This document shows positions 1 through 7,006 of a stretch of 12,425 nt of DNA, piece after piece. A program made the position numbers and the translations under genes. The notes under the pieces were generated by a model that had not been told where the DNA came from, searched no databases, and saw nothing but the letters and a program-made list of their open reading frames with translations. The stretch comes from Bacteroidota bacterium (GTDB lineage: Bacteria; Bacteroidota; Bacteroidia; JACCXN01), in contig JACCXN010000045.1 of the NCBI GenBank assembly GCA_013696965.1, forward strand, positions 1 through 12,425, given 5' to 3'. The number at the start of each line of letters is the position of its first letter. Positions within the stretch are counted from its first letter, which is position 1.

Positions 1-93
1 TTCAATGCAAAAATAAAAGCTTTTAGGTCTGCTTTTAGAGGAGTTAGAAATGTAAGTTTTTTCTTGTTCAGATTAGCAAATATTTATGCTTAG
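1..93 (+). CDS. ISAon1-type (ISL3-like) transposase, C-terminal fragment
   Basis: Frame 1 is open from the window edge and encodes 30 residues before TAG at 91-93. The peptide begins FNAKIKAFRS, continues FRGVRNVSFF and ends LFRLANIYA. This matches from memory the conserved C-terminal tail of Bacteroidota ISAon1-type transposases, a DDE group related to ISL3. The catalytic domain lies outside the window, so whether the element is intact cannot be told. The stop is followed within 10 bases by a C-rich segment that looks like the element's terminus. Family assignment rests on the short tail only and was not checked by a search. Confidence 0.8.
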   Translation, partial: FNAKIKAFRSAFRGVRNVSFFLFRLANIYA

Positions 94-127
94 AAATTTG
101 CAGCCCCCAACTTTTCCGCTTGATCCC
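1..127 (+). mobile_element. Right end of an ISAon1-type insertion sequence
   Basis: The segment holds the transposase tail (1-93) followed by cagcccccaacttttccgct at 101-120 and tgatccc at 121-127. This is strikingly C-rich against the AT-rich surroundings and sits where the terminal inverted repeat should be. The other end is not in the window, so the exact boundary, inverted-repeat length and any target duplication are inferred. radC begins about 64 bases further on, so the insertion may have replaced the region normally upstream of radC. Confidence 0.6.
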
Positions 128-190
128 TTTTTTATTACTTAAACTTTTTATCTTTATGTTAAGAATTAATAGTATAAAAAATCATAGAAA

Positions 191-892
191 ATGGAAGAAT
201 TTGTTTCAAATAGAATACCCATTACTGCCTGGGCAGAAGCAGATAGACCACGGGAAAAACTATTACTTAGAGGTAGGGCCTGCCTTTCTGATGCTGAATT
301 AGTGGCTATTTTAATTGGTTCTGGCAACAAAGAGCTTTCTGCTGTTGAACTGGCCAAGGTAATTCTTCAAAAAACAGGAAATAATTTGAATGAACTTGGA
401 AAATTATCTGTTAAGGAATTAACAAAAACAAAAGGAATAGGTGAGGCCAAGGCAATCTCTATTGTAGCCGCAATGGAACTTGGCAGAAGAAGAAAGGATG
501 AGGAAATTTCTAAAAAAATTAAAGTTACCTCAAGCCAACAAGCCTACAATTACTTTAAACCTATGCTGCTGGATCTTCCCCATGAAGAATTTTGGGTAAT
601 TATGTTAAACCGTGCAAATGTTATTATTAAATCAGAAAAAATAAGTCATGGTGGTGTTTCAGGAACAGTTGCTGATGCAAAGCTTATTTTTAATAAATCT
701 TTGGAGGTTCTTGCCAGTTCCGTTATTCTTTGTCACAATCATCCCTCTGGCAACACAAAGCCAAGCGATGCAGATATTAGCCTCACAAAAAGGCTTAAAG
801 AAGCGGGTAAGTTTTTAGAAATCCCGGTTATTGATCATCTTATTTTTACTGATACTGGTTATTTTAGTTTTGCAGACGAGGGGATTTTATAA
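191..892 (+). CDS. radC: RadC family JAB-domain protein
   Basis: This 233-residue protein has the usual RadC length and layout. An N-terminal UPF0758 region (about 8-60, with the family signature ADRPREKLLLRG) leads into a helix-hairpin-helix segment around 70-98 (KGIGEAKA, then AAMELGRR). A C-terminal JAB/MPN domain follows. The zinc-ligand motif reads HNHPSGN from H182 to N188 and continues to D195, giving the JAMM pattern His-x-His-x10-Asp. The old DNA-repair role of RadC in E. coli was not upheld, and the biochemical function of chromosomal RadC proteins is unsettled; JAMM folds often act as metalloproteases. No clear Shine-Dalgarno site precedes the start, as is usual in Bacteroidota. 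The ATG at 191 gives the standard N-terminus. An IS end lies immediately upstream. Confidence 0.93.
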   Translation: MEEFVSNRIPITAWAEADRPREKLLLRGRACLSDAELVAILIGSGNKELSAVELAKVILQKTGNNLNELGKLSVKELTKTKGIGEAKAISIVAAMELGRRRKDEEISKKIKVTSSQQAYNYFKPMLLDLPHEEFWVIMLNRANVIIKSEKISHGGVSGTVADAKLIFNKSLEVLASSVILCHNHPSGNTKPSDADISLTKRLKEAGKFLEIPVIDHLIFTDTGYFSFADEGIL

Positions 893-897
893 TTTTG
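869..897 (+). promoter_or_regulatory. Candidate Bacteroidota-type promoter for wecB
   Basis: TAATTTTG at 890-897 is a perfect match to the -7 element TAnnTTTG and overlaps the radC stop codon. TTTG at 869-872 lies 17 bases upstream, at the short edge of the spacing reported for the -33 TTG element. Transcription would start near 904, leaving a leader of about 30 bases before the wecB ATG at 935. The call is by pattern match only. Confidence 0.42.
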
Positions 898-934
898 TGC
901 CAGGCACTATAATTTTTAATACGTAAATTAATTA

Positions 935-2080
935 ATGATTAAAATTATAACTATAATAGGAGCAAGGCCCCAAATAATAAAAGCTGCAGCATTAAGCAGG
1001 GCTATTAGCAAGGCTTCCAATAAAATAACTGAAATAATTGTGCATACCGGCCAGCATTACGATCAAAACATGTCTGCTGTTTTTTTTGAGGAGCTTGGTA
1101 TTCCCCAGCCAAAATACAATTTGAATTCCGGATCAGGCATGCATGGAGAACAAACTGCAAAAATGATTGCAGATATTGAGAGTATATTGATTAAAGAAAA
1201 ACCTTCTTGTATTGTGCTTTACGGGGATACAAATTCAACACTTGCCGGTGCCATTGCAGCCTCTAAAATATTAGTTCCAGTGGTTCATATTGAAGCTGGC
1301 CTGAGGTCTTTTAACAAGAAAATGCCTGAGGAAATAAACAGAATTACCTGCGATCATGTTTCCACATTGCTTTTTTCACCTACCAAAGCAGGAATCAAAA
1401 ATTTAACTAAAGAAGGTTTTGATCCTAAAAACAATCCTCCTTATACAGTTGACAATCCTGGTGTTTTTCATTGTGGGGACATTATGTATGATAATAGCAT
1501 TTATTTTTCAATGCGTGCAAATGAAAAAACGAATGTAATAAGTGAAAATAAATTAAAGCCAAACAAGTATATATTGGCAACCATTCACAGGAACAACAAT
1601 ACGGATGAACCTGAAAATTTAAATGCATTGTTTGCTGCTTTAAATACCATTTCAACAAGCAAAAAACAACAGATAATTCTTCCATTGCATCCGCGTACTG
1701 CATCCCTGCTTGAAAAACACCTGGATAAAGACCTATATAAAAGCATCAAAAACAATAAAGATTTTAAATTAATATCACCTGTTTCATTTTTGGAAATGAT
1801 TGCCCTGGAAAAAAACGCTTTACTGGTTATAACTGATTCCGGTGGAGTACAAAAGGAAGCTTACTTTTTCAAAAAACCCTGTATTATATTGCGGGAAGAA
1901 ACAGAATGGACAGAATTGGTTGAAAATGGTTGTGCTATTTTATCCGGAACTGATACAGAAAAAATAATTAATGCTTACGATTATTTGGTAGAACAAAATA
2001 ATTTTGAATTTCCTGAAATTTTCGGAGATGGAAATGCAGCTGAATTTATAAGTGAAACATTAATAAGCAATTTTTCATAA
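935..2080 (+). CDS. wecB: UDP-N-acetylglucosamine 2-epimerase (non-hydrolysing)
   Basis: The enzyme interconverts UDP-GlcNAc and UDP-ManNAc in the cytoplasm, supplying ManNAc-type sugars for surface polysaccharides or glycans. The 381-residue length is normal for the family, which has a GT-B fold. The N-terminal nucleotide-binding start reads TIIGARPQIIKAA. Residues matching the catalytic and substrate-binding set of bacterial WecB are D98 (in YGDTNSTL), E120 (HIEAGLRS), E132-E133 (MPEEINR) and H218 (TIHRNNN). The C-terminal UDP-binding part shows PLHPRT and TDSGGVQKEA, then the RxxTExxE-like stretch REETEWTELVE. Only 8 bases separate it from the following deacetylase-like gene, so the two are almost certainly cotranscribed. 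A candidate promoter overlaps the end of radC. Whether its ManNAc goes to capsule, O-antigen or another glycan is not visible here. Confidence 0.95.
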   Translation: MIKIITIIGARPQIIKAAALSRAISKASNKITEIIVHTGQHYDQNMSAVFFEELGIPQPKYNLNSGSGMHGEQTAKMIADIESILIKEKPSCIVLYGDTNSTLAGAIAASKILVPVVHIEAGLRSFNKKMPEEINRITCDHVSTLLFSPTKAGIKNLTKEGFDPKNNPPYTVDNPGVFHCGDIMYDNSIYFSMRANEKTNVISENKLKPNKYILATIHRNNNTDEPENLNALFAALNTISTSKKQQIILPLHPRTASLLEKHLDKDLYKSIKNNKDFKLISPVSFLEMIALEKNALLVITDSGGVQKEAYFFKKPCIILREETEWTELVENGCAILSGTDTEKIINAYDYLVEQNNFEFPEIFGDGNAAEFISETLISNFS

Positions 2081-2088
2081 ACATAAAA

Positions 2089-3399
2089 ATGATACTTATT
2101 TATTGCCCAAAAATCACCAACAGGATTCGTTATATTTTCAATTTGATTTTAAAGGATGTTATTGGAGTTGAAGCCATTGAATTTACTACCAATGAGCAAA
2201 AATTTGAAAGCTATCAAGGAGTTAAAATAAGTTATCATTCTCATCCAATTTCTGATGAATTGTTTTTTTTATCAAAATCTTTGCTTTTTGAAAACGACAT
2301 TCGGGATTATGACATTGAAGTATCAGAATGGGAAGGGCATAAAATATTTTTTCAAACCAATAAAACATCGGCCCTTCCTTTTGATCCATTTTCTTCTGCC
2401 TTTTTTCTTCTGAGTCGTTATGAAGAATATTTGCCTCATATAAAAGATGATTTTCAACGTTACACAGCTGAGGAAAGCCTTGCATTTCAAAAAGGATTTC
2501 TTGAAAAACCTGTAATTAATCATTGGTGCGAAAAAATTAAAATGCTGCTAAAAAGCAAATATCCCCAATTGCATTTTCTTCCAAGAGAATTCAAATTTAT
2601 TTCTACAATTGATATTGATAATGCCTATGCCTATAAAGAAAAGGGATTTGTGAGAACAATGGCAGGGCTAATAAGAGCAGCATTTAATTTACGAATGGAT
2701 GAAGTGTTTCAAATTTTAAAAGTGATATCAGGAAACCAACCCGATCCTTTCGATACTTATGATTATCAACTTTCCGTTCAAAAAAAATATAAGCTGGATG
2801 TAATTTATTTTATTTTATTGGCAGATTATGGTATAAATGATAAGAATGTACTCGTACAAAGCAGGAAATTCCAATCCTTAATTAAATCCCTTGCGGATTA
2901 TTCGGAAGTTGGAATTCATCCGGGTTTTAATTCAAATAAAAGCGTTAAGAAATTAAAGGAGGAACTTAACCGTTTAGAAATTATCCTGAATAGGGAGGTG
3001 TTTAAAAGCAGGCAACACTTTTTAAAATTAATACTTCCTGAAACCTATAGAGGTTTAATTGATCTTGATATTACCGATGATTATACAATGGGTTATACTT
3101 CCAAAATAGGTTTTAGGGCAGGTATATGTTCCTCTTTTAATTTTTATGACCTGGATCTTGATATTGAAACAAAACTTAAAATTCATCCCTTTTCAATTAT
3201 GGATGCTACATTAAAATATTATATGAAATTAAGGCCAGAAATAGCCATGGATTACATTATCCCGATAATAAATGAGGTGAAAGCTGTAAATGGTACATTC
3301 ATAAGCATCTGGCACAATGATTCCTTAAGTAACGATAAAAACTGGAAGGGTTGGCAATATGTTTATGAAGAAATGGTTAAATACGCAAGTTCTAAATGA
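2089..3399 (+). CDS. DUF7033 / polysaccharide-deacetylase-like protein
   Basis: This 436-residue protein has no signal peptide, so it is probably cytoplasmic. The first 160 or so residues (PFDPFSSAFFLLSRYEEY, then the FLEKPVINHW region) look like the DUF7033 module that precedes NodB-like deacetylase domains in Bacteroidota. The second half carries a deacetylase-type barrel. Motif 1 is STIDIDNAYAYK with D175 and D177, motif 2 is GIHPGFNSN with H277, and a late motif ISIWHNDSLS carries H409. Canonical NodB enzymes have HxxxH in motif 2; here the second His position is N281, so metal binding or activity may differ. The gene lies 8 bases after wecB and overlaps the acyltransferase gene by ATGA. 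This suggests a role in deacetylating an acetamido sugar or glycan precursor, but the substrate is inference. Confidence 0.82.
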   Translation: MILIYCPKITNRIRYIFNLILKDVIGVEAIEFTTNEQKFESYQGVKISYHSHPISDELFFLSKSLLFENDIRDYDIEVSEWEGHKIFFQTNKTSALPFDPFSSAFFLLSRYEEYLPHIKDDFQRYTAEESLAFQKGFLEKPVINHWCEKIKMLLKSKYPQLHFLPREFKFISTIDIDNAYAYKEKGFVRTMAGLIRAAFNLRMDEVFQILKVISGNQPDPFDTYDYQLSVQKKYKLDVIYFILLADYGINDKNVLVQSRKFQSLIKSLADYSEVGIHPGFNSNKSVKKLKEELNRLEIILNREVFKSRQHFLKLILPETYRGLIDLDITDDYTMGYTSKIGFRAGICSSFNFYDLDLDIETKLKIHPFSIMDATLKYYMKLRPEIAMDYIIPIINEVKAVNGTFISIWHNDSLSNDKNWKGWQYVYEEMVKYASSK

Positions 3400-4307
3400 T
3401 CCATTTCCTTGAACACAATCAAATTGATAAGACAAAATGGAATGAGCTTATTTACAATGCTCATAATGGTTTAATTTACGCTTACTCCTGGTATCTTGAT
3501 TTGGTTTGTCCTAACTGGGCAGCCTTGGTAAATGAGGATTTCACAACAGTTATGCCCTTACCGAATAATAAAAAATTTGGAATTGATTATTTATTTCCTC
3601 CTTTTTTTGTTCAACAGCTAGGGGTATTTTGCTTATCTAATTTTAAATCTCAAGAAGTGGATAGTTTTATTAGGGCTATTCCCGAAAAATACAAATACAT
3701 TGAAATTCTGTTAAATTCAGAAAATGTTTCCTTAGAGAAAAAAAAAGGCATTAATTTGAATAATAACCTCGAATTACAGCTCCATAGCAACTATGAATTC
3801 CACTATAAGGAATTTTCAGAAAATACCCGCCGCTCAATTGTAAAAGCTGCTAAATATAATTTGCAGGAGGTTTATTTGGAATCCCCTGTTCCTATTATTG
3901 ATTTATTTAGAAAAAACCGTGGAAAAGGGATCAATAATTTAAAAGACAAACATTATGCATTATTCAAAAAATTATGCACTGCTTGTAGTGAAAATGCAAG
4001 CATAGAATTAATTGGGATTAAGGAACAGGATCAACTTATTGCCGGAGCGGTATATTTCATAAAAAAAAACAGAGCTATTTTCATTTTTTCTGGCACTTCA
4101 AATCAGGCAAAGCAAACAAGAGCTATGTTTTTTTTAATCGATAATTTCATTAAACGAAATGCTGGTTCTGGGATGATATTGGATTTCGAGGGGTCCAACA
4201 ATGAAAATTTAGCCAGATTTTATAAGGGTTTTGGTGCCTCAGAAAAACCTTATCCTGGCTTGAAAATCAATCGTTTACCCTTGCTGTTGAAAAACTTCAA
4301 AAAATGA
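3396..4307 (+). CDS. FemAB/GNAT-like acyltransferase
   Basis: This 303-residue protein resembles the tandem-GNAT FemAB/CelD-like group found beside polysaccharide genes. The N-terminal half has the usual opening (DKTKWNELI, then GLIYAYSWYLD). The segment SENTRRSIVKAAK (with N143, R145, R146) is the arginine/lysine-rich helix typical of this group. The C-terminal GNAT half includes LIGIKEQDQLIAGAVYF and the DFEGSNNENLARFYKGFGA block from D263. No signal peptide or membrane segment is seen. Its start codon overlaps the deacetylase stop (ATGA), implying translational coupling. A plausible job is to add an acyl or aminoacyl group to the amino sugar exposed by the deacetylase, but donor and acceptor are unknown. 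Other GNAT-type roles remain possible. Confidence 0.72.
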   Translation: MIHFLEHNQIDKTKWNELIYNAHNGLIYAYSWYLDLVCPNWAALVNEDFTTVMPLPNNKKFGIDYLFPPFFVQQLGVFCLSNFKSQEVDSFIRAIPEKYKYIEILLNSENVSLEKKKGINLNNNLELQLHSNYEFHYKEFSENTRRSIVKAAKYNLQEVYLESPVPIIDLFRKNRGKGINNLKDKHYALFKKLCTACSENASIELIGIKEQDQLIAGAVYFIKKNRAIFIFSGTSNQAKQTRAMFFLIDNFIKRNAGSGMILDFEGSNNENLARFYKGFGASEKPYPGLKINRLPLLLKNFKK

Positions 4308-4370
4308 TATTTTATATTGATTTAATAATGTTTAATTTAGAATCAAATTTAATTAAAAGAAAGATTTGTA

Positions 4371-5018
4371 ATGGTTCATATTTTAGGAAAGAATAACTCT
4401 ATATTTAATCAATTCATTGCAGAATTACGTGATGTAAATGTTCAACAAGATTCCATGCGATTTAGGAGAAACCTTGAAAGAATAGGAGAGATTTTCGCCT
4501 ACGAAATAAGTAAGTCTCTCTCCTATAAATCCACTGAAATTACTACACCTCTTGGAATTGCCCAGGCAAATCTCGCAACTGATCAGCCTGTAATTGGATC
4601 AATTTTGCGTGCGGGCCTTCCTTTGCATCAAGGAATTCTAAATTATTTTGATCGTGCCGAGAATGCATTTGTTTCTGCATACCGTAAACCTCATAAAGAC
4701 GGGACTTTTGATATACAAGTAGAATATGTTTCAAGCCCTGATCTTACCGACAGAATACTTATTCTTGCTGATCCAATGTTGGCAACTGGAGCATCCATGG
4801 TGCTTACATATAAGGCATTATTAATTAAAGGAATTCCAAAGCATACCCACTTTGTTGCCGCCATTGCAAGTGCTGAAGGCCTTGAATATGCAAAACGAAA
4901 TCTTCCACCAGAAACAACAATCTGGATAGGGGAGGTAGATGATGAACTTACCGCTCAATCCTATATTGTTCCTGGTTTGGGTGATGCCGGGGATCTTGCT
5001 TTCGGAACAAAAGTATGA
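4371..5018 (+). CDS. upp: Uracil phosphoribosyltransferase
   Basis: The enzyme makes UMP from uracil and PRPP in the cytoplasm (pyrimidine salvage). The 215-residue protein is close to the usual length of about 208. It shows the family's characteristic segments: GSILRAGLPL (about 76-85), the PRPP-binding loop DPMLATGAS starting at D134, and the uracil-binding C-terminal motif PGLGDAGD from P201 followed by FGTK. A 63-base gap separates it from the preceding acyltransferase gene, so it probably has its own promoter, though I could not find a well-matched one. The stop overlaps the next start as ATGA, coupling it to a pyrimidine nucleotidase. ATG at 4371 is the only start that keeps the normal N-terminal helix. 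Confidence 0.95.
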   Translation: MVHILGKNNSIFNQFIAELRDVNVQQDSMRFRRNLERIGEIFAYEISKSLSYKSTEITTPLGIAQANLATDQPVIGSILRAGLPLHQGILNYFDRAENAFVSAYRKPHKDGTFDIQVEYVSSPDLTDRILILADPMLATGASMVLTYKALLIKGIPKHTHFVAAIASAEGLEYAKRNLPPETTIWIGEVDDELTAQSYIVPGLGDAGDLAFGTKV

Positions 5019-5707
5019 AGTACAAGCATGTTTTTTTTGACCTTGACCTTACACTTTGGGATTTTGATAAAAACTCCACTGAAGCTCTTTTTGAAATTTT
5101 CAACGAACTTGAATTAACAAACTCTGGAGTAACTAATTTTGATGAATTTGTTGCTGGATATAAAATCCACAATGAAGCAATGTGGGAGGGATACAGAAAA
5201 GGAATAGTAACAAAGGAACAATTAAGAACAGAACGCTTTGATAAAGCATTACTGGATTTTGGCATTCAGGATAAGAAATTAGCACAAAAGATCGGAGATG
5301 CCTACCTTGAAAAAAGCCCTTTTAAAACTCATTTGTTACCCTATACCATTGAAGTTCTGGAATACCTGTCACAAAAATATACCCTCCATATTATCACAAA
5401 TGGTTTTAAAGAGGTTCAATTTTTGAAATTAGAGAATACAGGCATAAGGAAATTTTTTGACCAAGTTATTACTTCCGAATCTGCCGGGTTTAAAAAACCG
5501 GACAAAAGGATTTTCCATTATTCCTTATACCGTGCTAAAGCCAAAACCAAACAAAGTATTATGATTGGAGACCATCTTGATATTGATGTAGTTGGAGCCA
5601 GAAATGCAGGCCTTGACCAGGTTTATTTTAATCCAGGCTGTAAAGTGCATAAGCAAAAGGTTACTTATGAGGTATCTAGCTTAAAAACATTGATAGAAAT
5701 TTTTTAG
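5015..5707 (+). CDS. yjjG: YjjG-type HAD pyrimidine 5'-nucleotidase
   Basis: This is a 230-residue haloacid-dehalogenase phosphatase. Motif I is FFDLDLTLWDF with nucleophile D9, acid/base D11 and T13. Motif II is LHIITNGF. Motif III is FKKPDKRIF with K161. Motif IV is IGDHLDIDVVGA with D186 and D191. The helical cap lies between motif I and motif II (about 15-110). The sequence and length fit the YjjG subgroup, which in E. coli dephosphorylates pyrimidine nucleotides, including non-canonical ones, as a house-cleaning activity. Translation overlaps upp by ATGA, so uracil salvage and nucleotide dephosphorylation are produced together. The gene ends ahead of a strong terminator. The exact substrate is inferred from the subgroup. 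Confidence 0.88.
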   Translation: MKYKHVFFDLDLTLWDFDKNSTEALFEIFNELELTNSGVTNFDEFVAGYKIHNEAMWEGYRKGIVTKEQLRTERFDKALLDFGIQDKKLAQKIGDAYLEKSPFKTHLLPYTIEVLEYLSQKYTLHIITNGFKEVQFLKLENTGIRKFFDQVITSESAGFKKPDKRIFHYSLYRAKAKTKQSIMIGDHLDIDVVGARNAGLDQVYFNPGCKVHKQKVTYEVSSLKTLIEIF

Positions 5708-5775
5708 TAATAAAGGTTTTTAAGTATTCCCATTCATTTAAACTTGTTTTTTATTTCCTTTTGTTTTTATTATGC

Positions 5776-5814
5776 AAAAAAAAAGCTCTTCAGAAATTCT
5801 GAAGAGCTTTTTTT
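5776..5814. terminator. Bidirectional rho-independent terminator
   Basis: agctcttcag at 5784-5793 pairs perfectly with ctgaagagct at 5799-5808, around AAATT. Nine A residues (5776-5784) precede it and seven T residues (5808-5814) follow it, so a U-tract is present on both strands. It lies between the convergent yjjG (plus) and the repeat-bearing gene (minus), 15-70 bases from each stop, and should end transcription from both sides. Confidence 0.92.
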
Positions 5815-5830
5815 GAATTTTTATTAATGC

Positions 5831-6139
5831 TTATTCAACTGCATCATTAGATCTGATAGTTTCAGTTTTTGTAGCATCAGTCTTTGTAGCATCAGTCTTT
5901 GTAGCATCGGTTTTTGTAGCATCCGCTTTTTTTGCGCAGCATGGTTTAGTTGCTCCTTTATCACAACTCTTTGCTTCAGTTTCTGTTTTAGCACATGACT
6001 TAGCATCTTTTTTCTTTTTATCTTTTTTTCCTTTTTCTTCGTGAAAGCAAATTGCATTCTCGTTAGATAATACTACTGAAGAAGCAGTTGTTGCTCCGAT
6101 GTATCCTACAAGTGCTAATGCTAAAAATAAATTTTTCAT
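5831..6139 (-). CDS. Small exported Cys/Lys-rich protein with KTDAT repeats
   Basis: I do not recognise this 102-residue protein. Residues 1-20 form a hydrophobic signal-like segment after MKN (LFLALALVGYIGATTAS), so export to the periplasm or beyond is likely. There is no lipobox cysteine within it. The mature part has five cysteines (31, 49, 59, 67, 68), a lysine-rich stretch at 36-48 (KGKKDKKKKDAK) and a C-terminal tandem repeat at 72-93 of about four KTDAT units. The sequence is low in complexity, so homology methods may mislead. The cysteines and CxHxE-like start (C31, H33) could bind metal or form disulfides, which is speculation. It is convergent with yjjG across a shared terminator and has a -7-type box upstream. 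Signal peptide, start context and promoter support a real gene. Confidence 0.72.
   Translation of the reverse strand: MKNLFLALALVGYIGATTASSVVLSNENAICFHEEKGKKDKKKKDAKSCAKTETEAKSCDKGATKPCCAKKADATKTDATKTDATKTDATKTETIRSNDAVE
5871..5924 (-). repeat. 15-bp tandem repeat encoding KTDAT units
   Basis: On the plus strand gtagcatcagtcttt occurs twice without change (5871-5885, 5886-5900), followed by a copy with two changes (5901-5915) and a partial copy (5916-5924), about 3.6 units. A unit of 15 is a multiple of three, so copy-number change by slippage would keep the reading frame. It lies within the small exported protein gene. Confidence 0.93.
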
Positions 6140-6174
6140 AAGTTTCTTGGTTTTTGGGTTTAATTATTATTGTA

Positions 6175-6182
6175 CAAATATA
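6175..6182 (-). promoter_or_regulatory. Candidate -7 element for the small exported protein gene
   Basis: On the minus strand this reads TATATTTG, a perfect TAnnTTTG match 36 bases before the ATG at 6139. A TTTTG at 6212-6208 lies 25 bases further upstream, slightly too far for a normal -33 element. Transcription would start near 6168. Confidence 0.4.
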
Positions 6183-6234
6183 ACTTTTTTATATTAAATA
6201 TATAATTCAAAACGAAAATAATAAAATTTAAGTA

Positions 6235-6894
6235 TTAATCTATTGTTCCTAAAATTGTTTCACCACCTTTTACTTTCTGATTTAAAGTAACTTCTATTTT
6301 TGCATTTAGTGGAAAAAACACATCCACCCTTGATCCGAATTTAATAAAACCCAGTTCTGTTCCTTGTTTTACTTGTTGTTCAGGTTTGCAGTAATAAACT
6401 ATTCTCCTTGCAAGAGCTCCTGCAATTTGTCTTATAAGTAGTTCTTTTCCTGATTTTGTTTCAAGAACAATTGAGGATCTCTCATTTTCGGTGGATGATT
6501 TTGGATGCCATGCAACCAAGTATTTTCCCGGATGGTATTTTACATATTTAACAACACCGCTTACAGGATAACGGTTGATATGCACATTTACCGGGGACAT
6601 AAAAACAGAAACCTGAATTCTTTTATCCTGAAAATATTCATTCTCCAAAACCTCTTCAATAACTACAACCTTACCATCTGCAGGACAAATAACTTTTGCA
6701 TCATCATTTGTAAAGTTTCTTTTAGGGTTTCTGAAAAATTGTAAAACAGTAATCAAAAGGATTGCAGAAATTACATAAATAAAATACCTGAATAAGGTCA
6801 AATCATTTAATAAATAATGTGAAATAAAAATCAGAACTGCTATGAAAAGGATAGCAGCAATTAATGTGGGATAACCCTCTTTGTGAAATTTCAT
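6235..6894 (-). CDS. psd: Phosphatidylserine decarboxylase proenzyme (short form)
   Basis: The enzyme decarboxylates phosphatidylserine to phosphatidylethanolamine at the inner membrane. The 219-residue protein is the compact form. It has two predicted N-terminal membrane segments (about 9-28 and 34-53), then FFRNPKR (53-59), CPADGK with D73, and the conserved FMSPVNVHINR block (98-108). The pyruvoyl processing site is FGS at 186-188. Self-cleavage between G187 and S188 would give the small alpha subunit starting with the pyruvoyl group made from S188. All expected key residues are visible. A terminator separates it from the upstream dehydrogenase gene, so psd should have its own promoter, though none is obvious in the 62-base leader region. 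cdsA, an earlier step of the same pathway, is about 1.7 kb upstream on the same strand. Confidence 0.95.
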   Translation of the reverse strand: MKFHKEGYPTLIAAILFIAVLIFISHYLLNDLTLFRYFIYVISAILLITVLQFFRNPKRNFTNDDAKVICPADGKVVVIEEVLENEYFQDKRIQVSVFMSPVNVHINRYPVSGVVKYVKYHPGKYLVAWHPKSSTENERSSIVLETKSGKELLIRQIAGALARRIVYYCKPEQQVKQGTELGFIKFGSRVDVFFPLNAKIEVTLNQKVKGGETILGTID

Positions 6895-6950
6895 GGTTCC
6901 AGTTGATAAATTAGCTTGATTAATGCTGAAATTTGGTTAAAGTTAAAAAA

Positions 6951-6987
6951 AGAAAAACGTAAAGCTTTTAAGCTTTACGTTTTTTGA
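6951..6987 (-). terminator. Rho-independent terminator after the glutamate dehydrogenase gene
   Basis: acgtaaagctt at 6957-6967 pairs perfectly with aagctttacgt at 6970-6980; the true loop is probably TTTA, giving about 10 pairs. On the minus strand the stem is followed by a T-rich run (ttttt, then ct, then more t) down to about 6944. It sits 27 bases beyond the dehydrogenase stop. A T-tract on the plus side also makes it symmetric. Confidence 0.85.
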
Positions 6988-7006
6988 AAAATAATCTAAA
7001 TAAGGA

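Noticed and set aside
191-892. radC as part of an anti-restriction or phage-type island
   Set aside because: The full-length protein with its N-terminal region fits chromosomal RadC, and no phage, conjugation or restriction genes are nearby.
897-907. Small hairpin GTGC-CAG-GCAC between radC and wecB
   Set aside because: Only four pairs with a three-base loop and no clean T-tract directly after; too weak to call a terminator.
4287-4301. TTGAA–AAAC–TTCAA inverted repeat at the end of the acyltransferase gene
   Set aside because: Five AT-rich pairs inside the coding end, followed by A residues rather than T; no terminator support.
5824-6057. Minus-strand open frame of Lys/Met/Gln-rich sequence overlapping the exported protein
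   Set aside because: Shadow frame made by the 15-bp repeat; it lacks the signal peptide and promoter fit of the 5831-6139 frame.
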